A stretch of 64,000 bases of DNA. It comes from JAXMEB01 sp046348545 (GTDB taxonomy: Bacteria; Pseudomonadota; Gammaproteobacteria; Berkiellales; Berkiellaceae). The stretch's first letter is position 1. Each line of letters begins with the position of its first letter. Below, piece after piece: positions 26,381 to 35,432 of this stretch. The notes below the pieces were generated by a model. The model was not told where the DNA came from. It worked only from the letters and a program-made list of their open reading frames with translations, and did no database searches. Made by a program: the position numbers and the translations under genes. The stretch is taken from positions 372,001-436,000 of the forward strand of contig JAXMEB010000002.1 in assembly GCA_046348545.1 (NCBI GenBank), given 5' to 3'.

Positions 26381-27616
26381 ATGTTGTCACCCAATCTCAA
26401 TACAGAAAACAGGGTCATTGTTTCAGGGATGCGTTCGACAGGCGCGCTACATTTGGGGCATTATCATGGTGTACTGAAGAATTGGATAAAGCTGCAATAT
26501 GAATATAAATGTTTATTTTTTGTAGCAGATTGGCATGCTTTAACAACGCATTATGAAGACCCTTCGCAAATTGAGTCCTCTGTTTGGGAAATGGTGATTA
26601 CCTGGCTTAGTGTAGGCTTGAATCCAGGAGCGTGTCATTTGTTCATTCAATCGCGAGTCCCCGAACATGCAGAGCTTCATCTTCTGTTATCTATGATCAC
26701 GCCTTTAGGATGGCTCGAGCGAGTCCCAACCTATAAAGATCAACAAGAAAAGTTGAAAGAGCGGGATTTATCGACGTATGGTTTTCTAGGTTACCCTTTA
26801 TTGCAAACTGCAGATGTATTGGTTTACAAAGCAGGTTTTGTGCCGGTCGGTGAAGATCAAGTATCCCATCTTGAATTATCTAGAGAAGTTGCAAGGCGCT
26901 TCAATTATCTCTATGGTCGAGAAAAAGATTATGAAGAAAAAGCACTGCTTGCAATTAAAAACATGGGTAAAAAGAATGCTAAACTTTATATGGACGCGCG
27001 TAGAGGATATCAAGAAACAGGAGATGAAGAAGCGCTTGCTTTGGGGCGTGCTTTAGTAAGTGAATCAGCCAGTTTAGCAATAGGAGATAAAGAGCGATTG
27101 GTTGGATATCTTGAAGGGACCGGCAAAACGATTCTTCCTGAACCACAAGCTTTATTGACAGAGACAGCTAAGTTTCCTGGCTTGGATGGTCAAAAGATGT
27201 CCAAGTCCTATGGCAATACCATTGGTATTTTAGAGGCTCCGGGCAGTGTGGAACAAAAAATTCGTGTTATGCCAACGGATCCAGCGCGTGTTCGTAGACA
27301 AGATCCAGGTGAACCAGAAAAATGTCCGGTTTATGGATTGCACAAAGTTTATTCGAGTGAGGGTCAAAAGCAGTGGGTTCAGACTGGTTGTCGAACGGCA
27401 GGTATTGGGTGTTTAGATTGTAAGAAAGTGTTGATTGAAGGGATCGTGCAAGAACAGGCACCTATCCGAGCCAAAGCAGAAGAGTTTCGTGCTAATCCCA
27501 GTTTAGTTCGAGAAATCGTTCGGGACGGGGTTGAAGAGGCAAGAGCCATCGCAAGAGTGACGTTAGAAGAGGTTCGTGAAGTCATAGGCATATCGCAAAA
27601 AGACAGGTTAACATGA
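26381..27616 (+). CDS. trpS: tryptophanyl-tRNA synthetase
   Basis: Charges tRNA-Trp. Class I synthetase with the HIGH-like motif in GALHLGHYHG near residue 22 and the KMSKS motif near residue 265. At 411 residues it is longer than the E. coli enzyme (334), fitting the long form seen in several gammaproteobacteria. An insertion near the C-terminal third holds cysteines in CPVYGLH and GCRTAGIGCLDCK that could bind metal. The stop overlaps the scpA start (ATGA). An AAGGA is 12 nt before ATG 26381, rather far. Confidence 0.94.
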   Translation: MLSPNLNTENRVIVSGMRSTGALHLGHYHGVLKNWIKLQYEYKCLFFVADWHALTTHYEDPSQIESSVWEMVITWLSVGLNPGACHLFIQSRVPEHAELHLLLSMITPLGWLERVPTYKDQQEKLKERDLSTYGFLGYPLLQTADVLVYKAGFVPVGEDQVSHLELSREVARRFNYLYGREKDYEEKALLAIKNMGKKNAKLYMDARRGYQETGDEEALALGRALVSESASLAIGDKERLVGYLEGTGKTILPEPQALLTETAKFPGLDGQKMSKSYGNTIGILEAPGSVEQKIRVMPTDPARVRRQDPGEPEKCPVYGLHKVYSSEGQKQWVQTGCRTAGIGCLDCKKVLIEGIVQEQAPIRAKAEEFRANPSLVREIVRDGVEEARAIARVTLEEVREVIGISQKDRLT

Positions 27617-28467
27617 GCATGATGCAAGCAGAAATGGAATTAGAAGCGCCGCTTCCGGCCGCGATGCCTGATGCGAGCATCGCGTGGGTCAATGGTCAAC
27701 CCTTTAATGATTTGCCAGAGGATCTATACATTCCGCCAGATGCCTTGCAAGTCTTCTTGGAGGCCTTTGAAGGTCCACTTGATTTACTGCTGTATCTGAT
27801 TCGCAAGAAAAATTTGGATATTTTAGATATTCCAGTTGCAGACATTACAGAGCAATACATTGAATATGTTGAGCTCATGAAGGATTTAAAGCTGGAGTTG
27901 GCAGGCGAGTACCTTGCCATGGCAGCCATCTTAGCAGAAATCAAATCTAGGCTGCTATTGCCACGATCTGATGAAGAGCAGGCTCAGGAAATCGATCCCA
28001 GAGCAGAGTTGATCAGACGATTACAAGAATATGAACGATTTAAACACATTGCAGAAGAATTAAATCAATTGCCGCAAGTCGGCCGAGAAGTGTTTCTGAG
28101 CCATGTTGCTGTAGAGATCGACAATGAAACAATGGGGCCACCACCGATTGAATTAAAAGAGTTAGTGGTAGCTTTTTTTGAGGTTTTAAAGCGAGCTGAT
28201 TTATTAAGCATACACAAGATACATAAAGAAGCTCTATCTGTCAGAGAAAAAATGAGTCACGTTCTTTCACTGGTGAATGCGTGCGAATATATTCCATTTG
28301 TTGAATGTTTTGAACCAACGGAAGGTCGAATGGGCGTTGTGGTTAATTTTCTAGCTATTTTAGAATTACTAAAGCTAGGTCTGATTGATATTGTGCAGAC
28401 GAAGCCCTTTGAGGCTATTTATCTTAAAATCGTTAAATCAACTGAAAGTGAGCTTGTCGATGGATGA
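27613..28467 (+). CDS. scpA: segregation and condensation protein A
   Basis: Kleisin subunit of the SMC-ScpAB condensin complex for chromosome segregation. 284 residues. FEGPLDLLLYLIRKKNLDILDIPV is the hallmark N-terminal block (given here in abbreviated form: FEGPLDLLLYLI and DILDIPV), followed by YLAMAAILAEIKSRLLLP and the C-terminal winged-helix. The 33-residue N-terminal extension is rich in Ala, Glu and Pro. ATG 27613 overlaps the trpS stop by 4 nt. Confidence 0.93.
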   Translation: MSMMQAEMELEAPLPAAMPDASIAWVNGQPFNDLPEDLYIPPDALQVFLEAFEGPLDLLLYLIRKKNLDILDIPVADITEQYIEYVELMKDLKLELAGEYLAMAAILAEIKSRLLLPRSDEEQAQEIDPRAELIRRLQEYERFKHIAEELNQLPQVGREVFLSHVAVEIDNETMGPPPIELKELVVAFFEVLKRADLLSIHKIHKEALSVREKMSHVLSLVNACEYIPFVECFEPTEGRMGVVVNFLAILELLKLGLIDIVQTKPFEAIYLKIVKSTESELVDG

Positions 28468-29176
28468 GAACAACTTAATCCCCTTGTTGGAAGCAGCGAT
28501 ATTTTCATCGTTTACGCCACTGACGCCAGAAGCTTTGCAACGCTTATTTGAAGAAGGTGAACGCCCAGCGTTAGGTGAGATCCGTCAAGCTTTAAAATCC
28601 CTTCAAACACTTTATGCAGATCGAGCGATTGAATTAAAAGAGGTCGCGAGTGGATTTCGATTTCAAGTTCGTGAAGAATGGGCGCTTTTTATCGGTAGAA
28701 TGCATGAAATTAAGCCTCAGCGGTACTCTCGAGCATTGATGGAAACCCTGGCACTTATTGCCTATCGTCAGCCGATTACACGTGCTGAGATCGAGGATAT
28801 CCGCGGTGTGGTCGTCAGCTCCCAAATTATCAAAACGTTGTTAGATCATAATTGGATTAGGGTCGTTGGGTATAAAGAAGTGCCTGGGCGGCCAGGGCTC
28901 TACGCCACTACAAAGAATTTCTTAGATCATTTTAATTTAAAGAGTTTGGAAGATTTGCCCCCTTTACCAGATATTAAGACTTTTGAAAAAGAAATGACGC
29001 CACAACCGCTTAATTTGGAAGAGGCAGCATTACCCGATATCATTGAAAACCAGATAGAAACTGATTTAGATGATGAAAGCGATAAGGCTTCCCAGCCCAT
29101 TCAAGATGTAGAGCCTGATGTAGAAGTAGAAAGTGATGAAATTAAAGCCAATCAGAATCCAGAAGTTATTATCTGA
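28460..29176 (+). CDS. scpB: segregation and condensation protein B
   Basis: Kite-family partner of ScpA, two winged-helix domains. Seen: LLEAAIFSSFTPLTPEAL at the N-terminus and ALMETLALIAYRQPITRAEIEDIRG (hallmark LAYRQPIT core), then GRPGLYATT. About 238 residues; the last 50 are acidic and low in complexity, a common ScpB feature. ATG 28460 lies within the scpA end (8-nt overlap) and fits the family start; a longer in-frame extension upstream is a read-through of scpA sequence. Confidence 0.92.
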   Translation: MDENNLIPLLEAAIFSSFTPLTPEALQRLFEEGERPALGEIRQALKSLQTLYADRAIELKEVASGFRFQVREEWALFIGRMHEIKPQRYSRALMETLALIAYRQPITRAEIEDIRGVVVSSQIIKTLLDHNWIRVVGYKEVPGRPGLYATTKNFLDHFNLKSLEDLPPLPDIKTFEKEMTPQPLNLEEAALPDIIENQIETDLDDESDKASQPIQDVEPDVEVESDEIKANQNPEVII

Positions 29177-29882
29177 GCAGAATATTGCCTCTCGCCGTAA
29201 AATTGAGGAATGGATTCTGGCCGGACGGATTCAAATTAACGGTATGTTAGCCAAGATAGGCGATAAAGTGACGCTTGAAGATAGGATTTTAATAGATGGT
29301 AAAGCAGTTACTTTAAAAGCGGACGGTCCGCCTCGGTTAATCATGTATCATAAGCCTGATGGTGAGATTTGTTCTAAGGCTGAACCTTTTCATGAAGATA
29401 CTGTTTTTGACGCACTTCCACCTTTAAAGCAAGGTCGCTGGGTTGCGGTGGGCCGGTTAGATCTCAATACCAGTGGTTTGTTGTTATTTACAAATCGAGG
29501 TGAATTAGCACACCATCTCATGCATCCAAAGTTTAATTTTGAACGAGTTTATTTAGCGCGAGTGCTTGGTAAATTGTCGATTTCAGAAGAGAAGGCGTTA
29601 TTGGCAGGGGTTCAAATTGAAGGTGGATCTGCAAAGTTTTCTAAATTACAGTTGGTACGCGCTAATGGTGCCAATACTTGGTATCAAGTCGGATTATTTG
29701 AAGGCAAAAATAGAGAGGTTAAGAAACTCTTTGCGCATTGTAATATTCAAGTAAACCGCTTAAAACGTATTCAATACGGTCCTTTTATTTTGCCAAAGAC
29801 CCTGAAACCTCGGAAGTGTGAAGAAATTCCAGCCTCTCGTTTCAAGAAGCTTAGTGAAGGGTATATGATAAAACAAAAGTAA
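29136..29882 (+). CDS. rluB: 23S rRNA pseudouridine synthase B (RsuA/RluB family)
   Basis: Modifies a uridine in 23S rRNA near the peptidyl-transferase region. Seen: N-terminal S4 RNA-binding domain (IQKLLSEQNIASRRKIEEW...GRIQING), PPRLIMYHKPDG, and the catalytic GRLDLNTSGLLLFTN with the essential Asp near residue 106. About 248 residues. It overlaps the end of scpB by 41 bp; ATG 29136 or the preceding GTG 29133 may start it. The order trpS-scpA-scpB-rluB is a common conserved cluster. Confidence 0.92.
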   Translation: MKLKPIRIQKLLSEQNIASRRKIEEWILAGRIQINGMLAKIGDKVTLEDRILIDGKAVTLKADGPPRLIMYHKPDGEICSKAEPFHEDTVFDALPPLKQGRWVAVGRLDLNTSGLLLFTNRGELAHHLMHPKFNFERVYLARVLGKLSISEEKALLAGVQIEGGSAKFSKLQLVRANGANTWYQVGLFEGKNREVKKLFAHCNIQVNRLKRIQYGPFILPKTLKPRKCEEIPASRFKKLSEGYMIKQK

Positions 29883-29944
29883 TCTTCATGGCAGCATTAA
29901 CTGTCGTCGCAATACTTGTGTGGTTGAAACTTTAGGGACACGCC

Positions 29945-30850
29945 CTAGTCTTTGTATTCGACCGTTTGATTCCGCCCAGATTTTTTGGCTAAATAAAGTG
30001 CACGGTCGGCTTTTTCGAAGAAATGACTTTCACTACTCTCGGAGTGATAATGTGAAATACCAAGGCTAATCGTTATTTTCAATCGATGGCCATCGCATTC
30101 AAATAGATGATTTTCAATCGATTTCCGAAGCCTTTCAGCGGTTTTAAAGACGCCTGCTCTGGGAGTATGATTTAAAAGAATACTAAATTCTTCGCCGCCA
30201 AATCTGAAAATCATATCAGTATGACGTTTGGACTTTAATAATATTTGAGCCACGCCGATGAGTATTTTATCGCCGACGACATGACCATAGGAGTCGTTGA
30301 TGAGCTTAAAGTTATCGATATCTAACAATATGATGGAAAGCTCAGTGTGATGTCTTTTTCCGAATTCAACCTCTCGACAAAGCGCTTCATCAAAAGCAAG
30401 TCGATTTTTAAGTTTAGTTAATGGGCACGTTAGAGATCGAACCAAAGCCTCAGTATATTTGAGTGCATTAAATAGCGAAGGTTTAAAAAGTTCTAGAGTC
30501 GTCTCAATCGTATCAAGTGTGGTACTTGAAAATTCATTATTCCGACTCAGTGTTAACGTGCCAAGAGATTTATTTTCAAAAGATAGTCGAATTATATGTT
30601 GATGATATTGAAGCTCGCCTGAAGCAAAATTATGAGAGAATATTGGACAGTCATACTTAGCAGAAATCAATCCAAGGGGTTTCTTGAGTTCTTCAACCAA
30701 TACATGAAAGAGTGCATTAATGTCTAAAACAGATTGAAACCGCTTTAAGAGGTAAATCTCGTAGCGCAGATGATCCATAAGATAGCTAGAAGGATTCTGG
30801 ATCACCTGCGGTTCTGTACTGGATACTTGACTAACCTGACTCTGCTTCAT
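29945..30850 (-). CDS. diguanylate cyclase (GGDEF domain)
   Basis: Synthesises the second messenger c-di-GMP. The C-terminal GGDEF domain starts near residue 140 (LTKLKNRLAFDEAL); the active-site motif is GGEEF near residue 220, a functional variant. The inhibitory I-site RxxD (RHTD) is present at the right distance upstream. The first 135 residues form an alpha/beta GAF-like sensor region without transmembrane helices, so the enzyme is cytosolic. 301 residues; ATG start. Stands alone and convergent with rluB, 59 bp downstream of the next minus-strand gene. Confidence 0.9.
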   Translation of the reverse strand: MKQSQVSQVSSTEPQVIQNPSSYLMDHLRYEIYLLKRFQSVLDINALFHVLVEELKKPLGLISAKYDCPIFSHNFASGELQYHQHIIRLSFENKSLGTLTLSRNNEFSSTTLDTIETTLELFKPSLFNALKYTEALVRSLTCPLTKLKNRLAFDEALCREVEFGKRHHTELSIILLDIDNFKLINDSYGHVVGDKILIGVAQILLKSKRHTDMIFRFGGEEFSILLNHTPRAGVFKTAERLRKSIENHLFECDGHRLKITISLGISHYHSESSESHFFEKADRALYLAKKSGRNQTVEYKD

Positions 30851-30909
30851 GCATTCATATCAATGTGCTTTACCTTAGTATAGCGAAGGATGAATGCGTT
30901 AGAAACATT

Positions 30910-31671
30910 TCAAATTTCTTTCGGTAGCACCGTGATAGTTTGCCCCCGTACATCTGAAGACTGATCGCTTAACAGGTACAAGTAAGGCTGAACAGCTTCT
31001 TCTACAGTCATTAAGCTTTCGATGGGTTCGGCTGGAAAAACTCGGCGTCTTAATTTCGTATTAACCTTGTTCAAGCTGATGTTGTTGACTCGAATGGTTG
31101 GTACATTTTCGAGTTCGCTCGAGAGCATCTGGCTAAAAGCACGTAACCCTGCTTTTGCTGCACTGTAAGCTCCCCAATAGGCTTTACCAATAGATTCATC
31201 ATCTAATGCAAAAATGATAGCACTAGCAGATGATTTTTTTATGAGTGGCAATAAAGCCTGTGTGAGTAGAAAAGGTGCATTTAAATTGACTTGCATAATA
31301 CTTTGCCATACCCAAGGTGGATAATGCTCGAGGCTGGCTAATCGATTGATATCCGCTGCGTTATGAACGAGCCCATCTAATCTCCCAAATAGTTTATCAA
31401 TCGCCAGTGTCACATCTGAAATATTTTCAGGATTAAGATTAAGTAAATTGCAAGGGTGAATAGCGGGCTCAGGCGATCCTTGTTCTACGATTTCATCATA
31501 GAGTTTTTCTAATTTTTTGACATCTTTGCCCAGTAAAATTAACGTTGCCCCCATTTTGGCTGCTTCGAGGCTGAGTGTACGGCCAACACCACTGGTTGGA
31601 CCGGTGATCAGAATGACCTTGTCTTTTAAAGCATTTTCTGGAAGTGGATTAGACCATGCTATTTCGTTCAT
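30910..31671 (-). CDS. short-chain dehydrogenase/reductase (YciK-like)
   Basis: NAD(P)-dependent oxidoreductase of the SDR family, close in layout to E. coli YciK. Seen: cofactor-binding TGPTSGVG near residue 24, HNAADI (in place of the usual NNAG), and the catalytic YSAAK near residue 170. 253 residues. It overlaps the end of hpnE by 23 bp, so it is co-translated with the squalene genes; whether it acts in that pathway is unknown. Confidence 0.8.
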   Translation of the reverse strand: MNEIAWSNPLPENALKDKVILITGPTSGVGRTLSLEAAKMGATLILLGKDVKKLEKLYDEIVEQGSPEPAIHPCNLLNLNPENISDVTLAIDKLFGRLDGLVHNAADINRLASLEHYPPWVWQSIMQVNLNAPFLLTQALLPLIKKSSASAIIFALDDESIGKAYWGAYSAAKAGLRAFSQMLSSELENVPTIRVNNISLNKVNTKLRRRVFPAEPIESLMTVEEAVQPYLYLLSDQSSDVRGQTITVLPKEI

Positions 31672-32980
31672 TTAACACCTTTAATAGTTGTTCAGCACAT
31701 TGTTGGCCACTCTTGACTGCGCCTTCAAGCGAAGCCGGGTAACCAGTTTGAGTGTAATCTCCGGCGAGCCATAGGCCGGGTAATTCAGTTTTTATGGTAG
31801 GACGAATTGTATTAACGCCCACTCGACAAGAAAACGCTGCTCTTTTTTCTCGAATCACTCGAGCCGCATTAGCTTGAAGGGGGATCTTTGGGAACTGTGC
31901 ATTCAGCTCTCGTGATATTTGAGTGATGAGTGTTTGATTGTCAACCTCCATATGGGGTCCAATACCAGTCATCACAACGGCAAAGAGGCCGGGCTGATTT
32001 GCAAACCCTCTATCAAATACCCATTGAGACCAGGTACCGAGCATGCCAATCATGGGTAGTTCTAGACATAGCGCATGATCATATTGAAGATAAACTGTGG
32101 TAATCTGTTCAGATTTTAGATCTTGTAGACGTTCTGCAATTGGTTTGGAAATATCATGTTGTTCAAGTATTAATCGAGCATGTTGAAAAGAAGTGGCCAA
32201 TATGACGTGGTCACTATGCATCCACCCATTGCTTGTTCCAACGCCTTTGATACGATTATTCTCAATCATAAACTTTAGAGCCCGTGTATTGGTTAGAACC
32301 TTTCCCCCATGAGCTTCAATATAATTTTGAGCGGGTAATCCAAATAGATCGCTTAAATCTTTTCTAGCAAATAGTAATTTTGTATTGTCTGTATGGCCAG
32401 CAAAGGTATCTTGAAGAACGGCTAAAAACACTTCAGCGGAAGCATAAGCCGGTGGTGTACTGAGTGCAGCCAGACATAAGGGGTCGAAAAAGTCTCGTAT
32501 GATTCTATCCGGTAATTGGTGACGATACAAAAAATCTGAAACACTCATCTCTGACGTGGTTTCAAATCGTTGTATTAGAAGTTTGCGGCAGAATTTTAAG
32601 AGCGCCCATCGTTCAGATAATGTAAACGAGTTGGTAAATATTAAACCTATCAGTAAATTCAAAGGCCAACGAAGATTGGGTAAATTAAATTTTAGATGCT
32701 TGTAGGTAGAATATAAATGTAATCTTAGAGGTGTTGTTAAAAATAAATCGGAAGACAGATTGATTTTTTCAACTATAGTTTTAACGCGATGATAGGCGCC
32801 AATCATTAGATGTTGGCCATTATCTACTTTTTTATCTGAAAAAAAAATAGTTCTAGCTCGTCCTCCTAATTGAGGAGCTGCTTCAATGACAGTAACAGGG
32901 AGTCCTTGGTCGACGAGATGAATAGCTGCCGATAAACCAGCCCAACCCCCGCCAATGATCAATACATTACGCGGCAACAT
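31649..32980 (-). CDS. hpnE: hydroxysqualene dehydroxylase
   Basis: FAD amine-oxidase-like enzyme that reduces hydroxysqualene to squalene, last step of the HpnCDE route. Seen: FAD-binding VLIIGGGWAGLSAAIHL at the N-terminus (shown as GGGWAGLSAA), then GGRARTIFF and VDNGQHLMIGAY, and the C-terminal GLWLAGDYTQTGYPASLEGA signature in two blocks (GLWLAGDYT, YPASLEGAV). 443 residues from ATG 32980; longer in-frame starts run into hpnD. It overlaps the hpnD stop by 14 bp. Confidence 0.9.
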   Translation of the reverse strand: MLPRNVLIIGGGWAGLSAAIHLVDQGLPVTVIEAAPQLGGRARTIFFSDKKVDNGQHLMIGAYHRVKTIVEKINLSSDLFLTTPLRLHLYSTYKHLKFNLPNLRWPLNLLIGLIFTNSFTLSERWALLKFCRKLLIQRFETTSEMSVSDFLYRHQLPDRIIRDFFDPLCLAALSTPPAYASAEVFLAVLQDTFAGHTDNTKLLFARKDLSDLFGLPAQNYIEAHGGKVLTNTRALKFMIENNRIKGVGTSNGWMHSDHVILATSFQHARLILEQHDISKPIAERLQDLKSEQITTVYLQYDHALCLELPMIGMLGTWSQWVFDRGFANQPGLFAVVMTGIGPHMEVDNQTLITQISRELNAQFPKIPLQANAARVIREKRAAFSCRVGVNTIRPTIKTELPGLWLAGDYTQTGYPASLEGAVKSGQQCAEQLLKVLNERNSMV

Positions 32981-33857
32981 GATGGCTTGTTTGACGACGT
33001 TGATAACGACGAAATCTTTTTTTCTCCTGTCTGAAGGTCTTCCAGGCAATCCACAATTTTTTAATGGGTGTTAAACTAATGCGGTGTGTCATGACCTTGA
33101 AGCCAGAATCTTCTATGATTTTAAGAAGTTCGATATAGATTTGTCCCATGATGATACCACTGATCTGGGCATATCGATCGGCTTCAGGTAGAGCATCGAA
33201 CGCTTTTTGAAAATAATTTTTAGCCCGAGTAGCCATGAGTTGCAAGGTTTTTTCGAGCCCGGCCTGAGAAGCGGTTTGATTTAAGATGTCGCTTGGTGTA
33301 AGGCCAGATATCTTCAGATCAGATTCAGGAATATAGACACGTCCTCGGATTGCATCTTCTCTAAGGTCACGAATAATGTTAATCAGCTGAAGCGCAATGC
33401 CTAAATTTTTTGCAAACGTAAGTGTATTTTCTGACTTAAACCCAAAAAGATAAGCGGATAATATCCCAACGACGCCAGCCACGTAATAACAGTATTGTTC
33501 TAGATCTTCGAAATTTTCATAGAGTGGATGTTCGAGGTCCATCCGCATGCCATACAGGACATCCTTAAACCATTGTTGTTCCCATTTCAATGTTGCAAGA
33601 TGAGGCTTTAGGGCTCTAGTAATAGGATGTTGTGGAGTCCCTTCAAAGAGTCTATTAATTTCTTCGGACCACCATTTCATCTGATGTCGAGCAACGCTTT
33701 TATCGGTGCTTTCATCGACGATGTCATCCACTTCGCGGCAGAAGGCATAGAGAGCCATCATGGCTTGACGCTTTTCGGGCGATAAGAATAGAAAACTATA
33801 GTAAAAGCTTGAACCACTTTTGGCTGCTTTATGCTCGCAATAGGCTTCAGGTGTCAT
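32967..33857 (-). CDS. hpnD: presqualene diphosphate synthase
   Basis: Head-to-head condensation of two farnesyl diphosphates to presqualene diphosphate. Squalene/phytoene synthase fold with two Asp-rich motifs: DDIVDE near residue 41 and RDLREDA near residue 164; FYYSFLFLSPEKRQAM and YCYYVAGVVG are also typical. 296 residues. Overlaps hpnE; with hpnE and hpnC it completes a bacterial squalene pathway. A squalene-hopene cyclase is not in this window. Confidence 0.9.
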   Translation of the reverse strand: MTPEAYCEHKAAKSGSSFYYSFLFLSPEKRQAMMALYAFCREVDDIVDESTDKSVARHQMKWWSEEINRLFEGTPQHPITRALKPHLATLKWEQQWFKDVLYGMRMDLEHPLYENFEDLEQYCYYVAGVVGILSAYLFGFKSENTLTFAKNLGIALQLINIIRDLREDAIRGRVYIPESDLKISGLTPSDILNQTASQAGLEKTLQLMATRAKNYFQKAFDALPEADRYAQISGIIMGQIYIELLKIIEDSGFKVMTHRISLTPIKKLWIAWKTFRQEKKRFRRYQRRQTSHHVAA

Positions 33858-33942
33858 AAGATATAATGCCGATCCATACAGTTATCGGCATTATACCTGG
33901 GTTTTAGTAAGAGAGGGAGTTAAAAAGTAGTGATTTAACTTA

Positions 33943-34194
33943 CTACTGATTGAGCCACCATTGAAAGGTGCCGACGCCCATACCAGTCAATGAGCCAGCT
34001 ATTGAACCTAAAACTGCGCCAGGGTAACCTAATGGAATGCCAATTAAAAAACCAATACTGCTCCCAATAACGCCTCCTTGCTTAATATGGACTCGTAAAG
34101 GATCCGAATCACGCTCATCGTAGCGTATATTTTCTTTTTGATTAATTTGACCGCCAGGAATAGACAAGACCGCTTCAAATGTTAGTTCGATCAT
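33943..34194 (-). CDS. small glycine-zipper membrane protein, unknown
   Basis: 83 residues. The C-terminal half is a glycine-rich hairpin of two hydrophobic segments (GGVIGSSIGFLIGIPLG and GAVLGSIAGSLTGMGVG), reminiscent of glycine-zipper membrane proteins. ATG 34194 has an excellent GGAGG with 5-nt spacing, supporting that the gene is translated; an upstream in-frame ATG (34221) lacks it. It lies between hpnC and hpnD and may be part of that unit, but no function is known. Confidence 0.6.
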   Translation of the reverse strand: MIELTFEAVLSIPGGQINQKENIRYDERDSDPLRVHIKQGGVIGSSIGFLIGIPLGYPGAVLGSIAGSLTGMGVGTFQWWLNQ

Positions 34195-34245
34195 TTTTTC
34201 CTCCCGAAAAAAATGTATCAAGCGCTCATGAAGTTATTCTGCTTT

Positions 34246-34431
34246 TTACCCCCGAGAAGACTGATCGGCTAATTCTTGTAGGATAAGCAAACGGATTTTT
34301 TGCCAGCGTTGGTTGAGAAGTTCCAACGAAGGAGATTTCGGCTGAATAACTTCCACAATCACATCTTGATTCACTGCAGAGGGTTCTGGAGGTAGACGCA
34401 AGATTTTCTTGGGATGAGGACTGTTATGCAC
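34246..34431 (-). CDS. small hypothetical protein
   Basis: 61-residue proline-rich N-terminal half followed by a helix (LELLNQRWQKIRLLILQELADQ). The start would be GTG 34431 with AGGAG 10 nt upstream. No homologue recognised. Its position between hpnC and the small glycine-zipper gene suggests an operon passenger; it may also be a spurious frame. Confidence 0.4.
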   Translation of the reverse strand: MHNSPHPKKILRLPPEPSAVNQDVIVEVIQPKSPSLELLNQRWQKIRLLILQELADQSSRG

Positions 34432-34613
34432 GTTTAAATGACTCCTGTTTAGGCTCTACCAGTAAATCAAACTTGCGAGGGGGAGCACATTGGAGATTGT
34501 TAGGGAGTGAGCGAGGCGTTTTGAGTCGTGCGTTATGCGAGATCAGGCCATTTGGATAGGGCGATTATCTCACACGATTTTTGCAATGAAAGATGAAGTC
34601 ATTCGGCTAGTGA

Positions 34614-35432
34614 TCAATGAACTTTTTTAAGACAAAGTCTAGAGGTCAACTTGAGCCAATCCCACTTTGATAGAATAGGCCGATCAAAAGGTGAAGCTCT
34701 TTTTTGGAGTCGATCTAATAATTCAAAAGCGCCTTCAACGGTCAGCGCTATCATCCATCTAAAACGACCGCTTAAATGTGTTAAAAGGGGCGTTCCAGCA
34801 GATAATAGATCATAAGCACGTTGCCATTGCACATTAATTAAAGCACGTATTTCAGGAGAATCTTGTTGCGATAGAATATCGTCTTCGCTGATTTTAAATT
34901 GTGTTAATTCTGATTGCGGAATATAAAGTCGACTTCGTTTAATTAAATCATCATGCCAATCTTGTAAGAAATTGATCAATTGAAGGCTAGCACAAATATG
35001 ATCAGAATAGATTGCAATATCTTCCCGGTAATGCCCCGTTAGATGCAACAATAATCGACCAATCGGACGTGCTGAGAGGTGACAATAAGCAAGTACCGCT
35101 TCTGGTGATGGGTATCGAGATTGAACCACATCTTGCTTAAAAGCGGCTAATAAATCATAAAAAAGCTGAGAGGGTAATTGATAGTCTTGGATGATAGTTG
35201 CAAGTGATTCAAAAAACGGGGTCTTAGGATCTGATAATCCGTTTGCTAGCGCGTCTAATTTCTCAAGCCTGATCTCGGGCGTATCATCCCCTTCATCAGC
35301 ATAGTCATCAGCGATTCGAGCAAAAGCATAAATTAGGGCAATCGGTTTTCGCCATTCCCGTGGTAAGAAAAAGGGGATTACTGGAAAATTTTCGTAATGC
35401 GCCTGCGCAATTTTTTGCTCATTGACTAGCAT
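34614..35432 (-). CDS. hpnC: hydroxysqualene synthase
   Basis: Converts presqualene diphosphate to hydroxysqualene. Squalene-synthase fold, 272 residues: N-terminal HYENFPVIPFFLPREWRKPI, first Asp-rich motif DDYADEGD near residue 42, and LQDWHDDLIKRSRLYIP near 165 as the second. ATG 35432 overlaps the end of gph by 7 bp. It is separated from hpnD by two small frames, unlike the compact hpnCDE order of many bacteria. Confidence 0.88.
   Translation of the reverse strand: MLVNEQKIAQAHYENFPVIPFFLPREWRKPIALIYAFARIADDYADEGDDTPEIRLEKLDALANGLSDPKTPFFESLATIIQDYQLPSQLFYDLLAAFKQDVVQSRYPSPEAVLAYCHLSARPIGRLLLHLTGHYREDIAIYSDHICASLQLINFLQDWHDDLIKRSRLYIPQSELTQFKISEDDILSQQDSPEIRALINVQWQRAYDLLSAGTPLLTHLSGRFRWMIALTVEGAFELLDRLQKRASPFDRPILSKWDWLKLTSRLCLKKVH

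Noticed and set aside
34535..34633. 32-codon plus-strand frame upstream of hpnC 3' end
   Set aside because: No ribosome site, overlaps the end of hpnC, no recognisable motif; likely chance.
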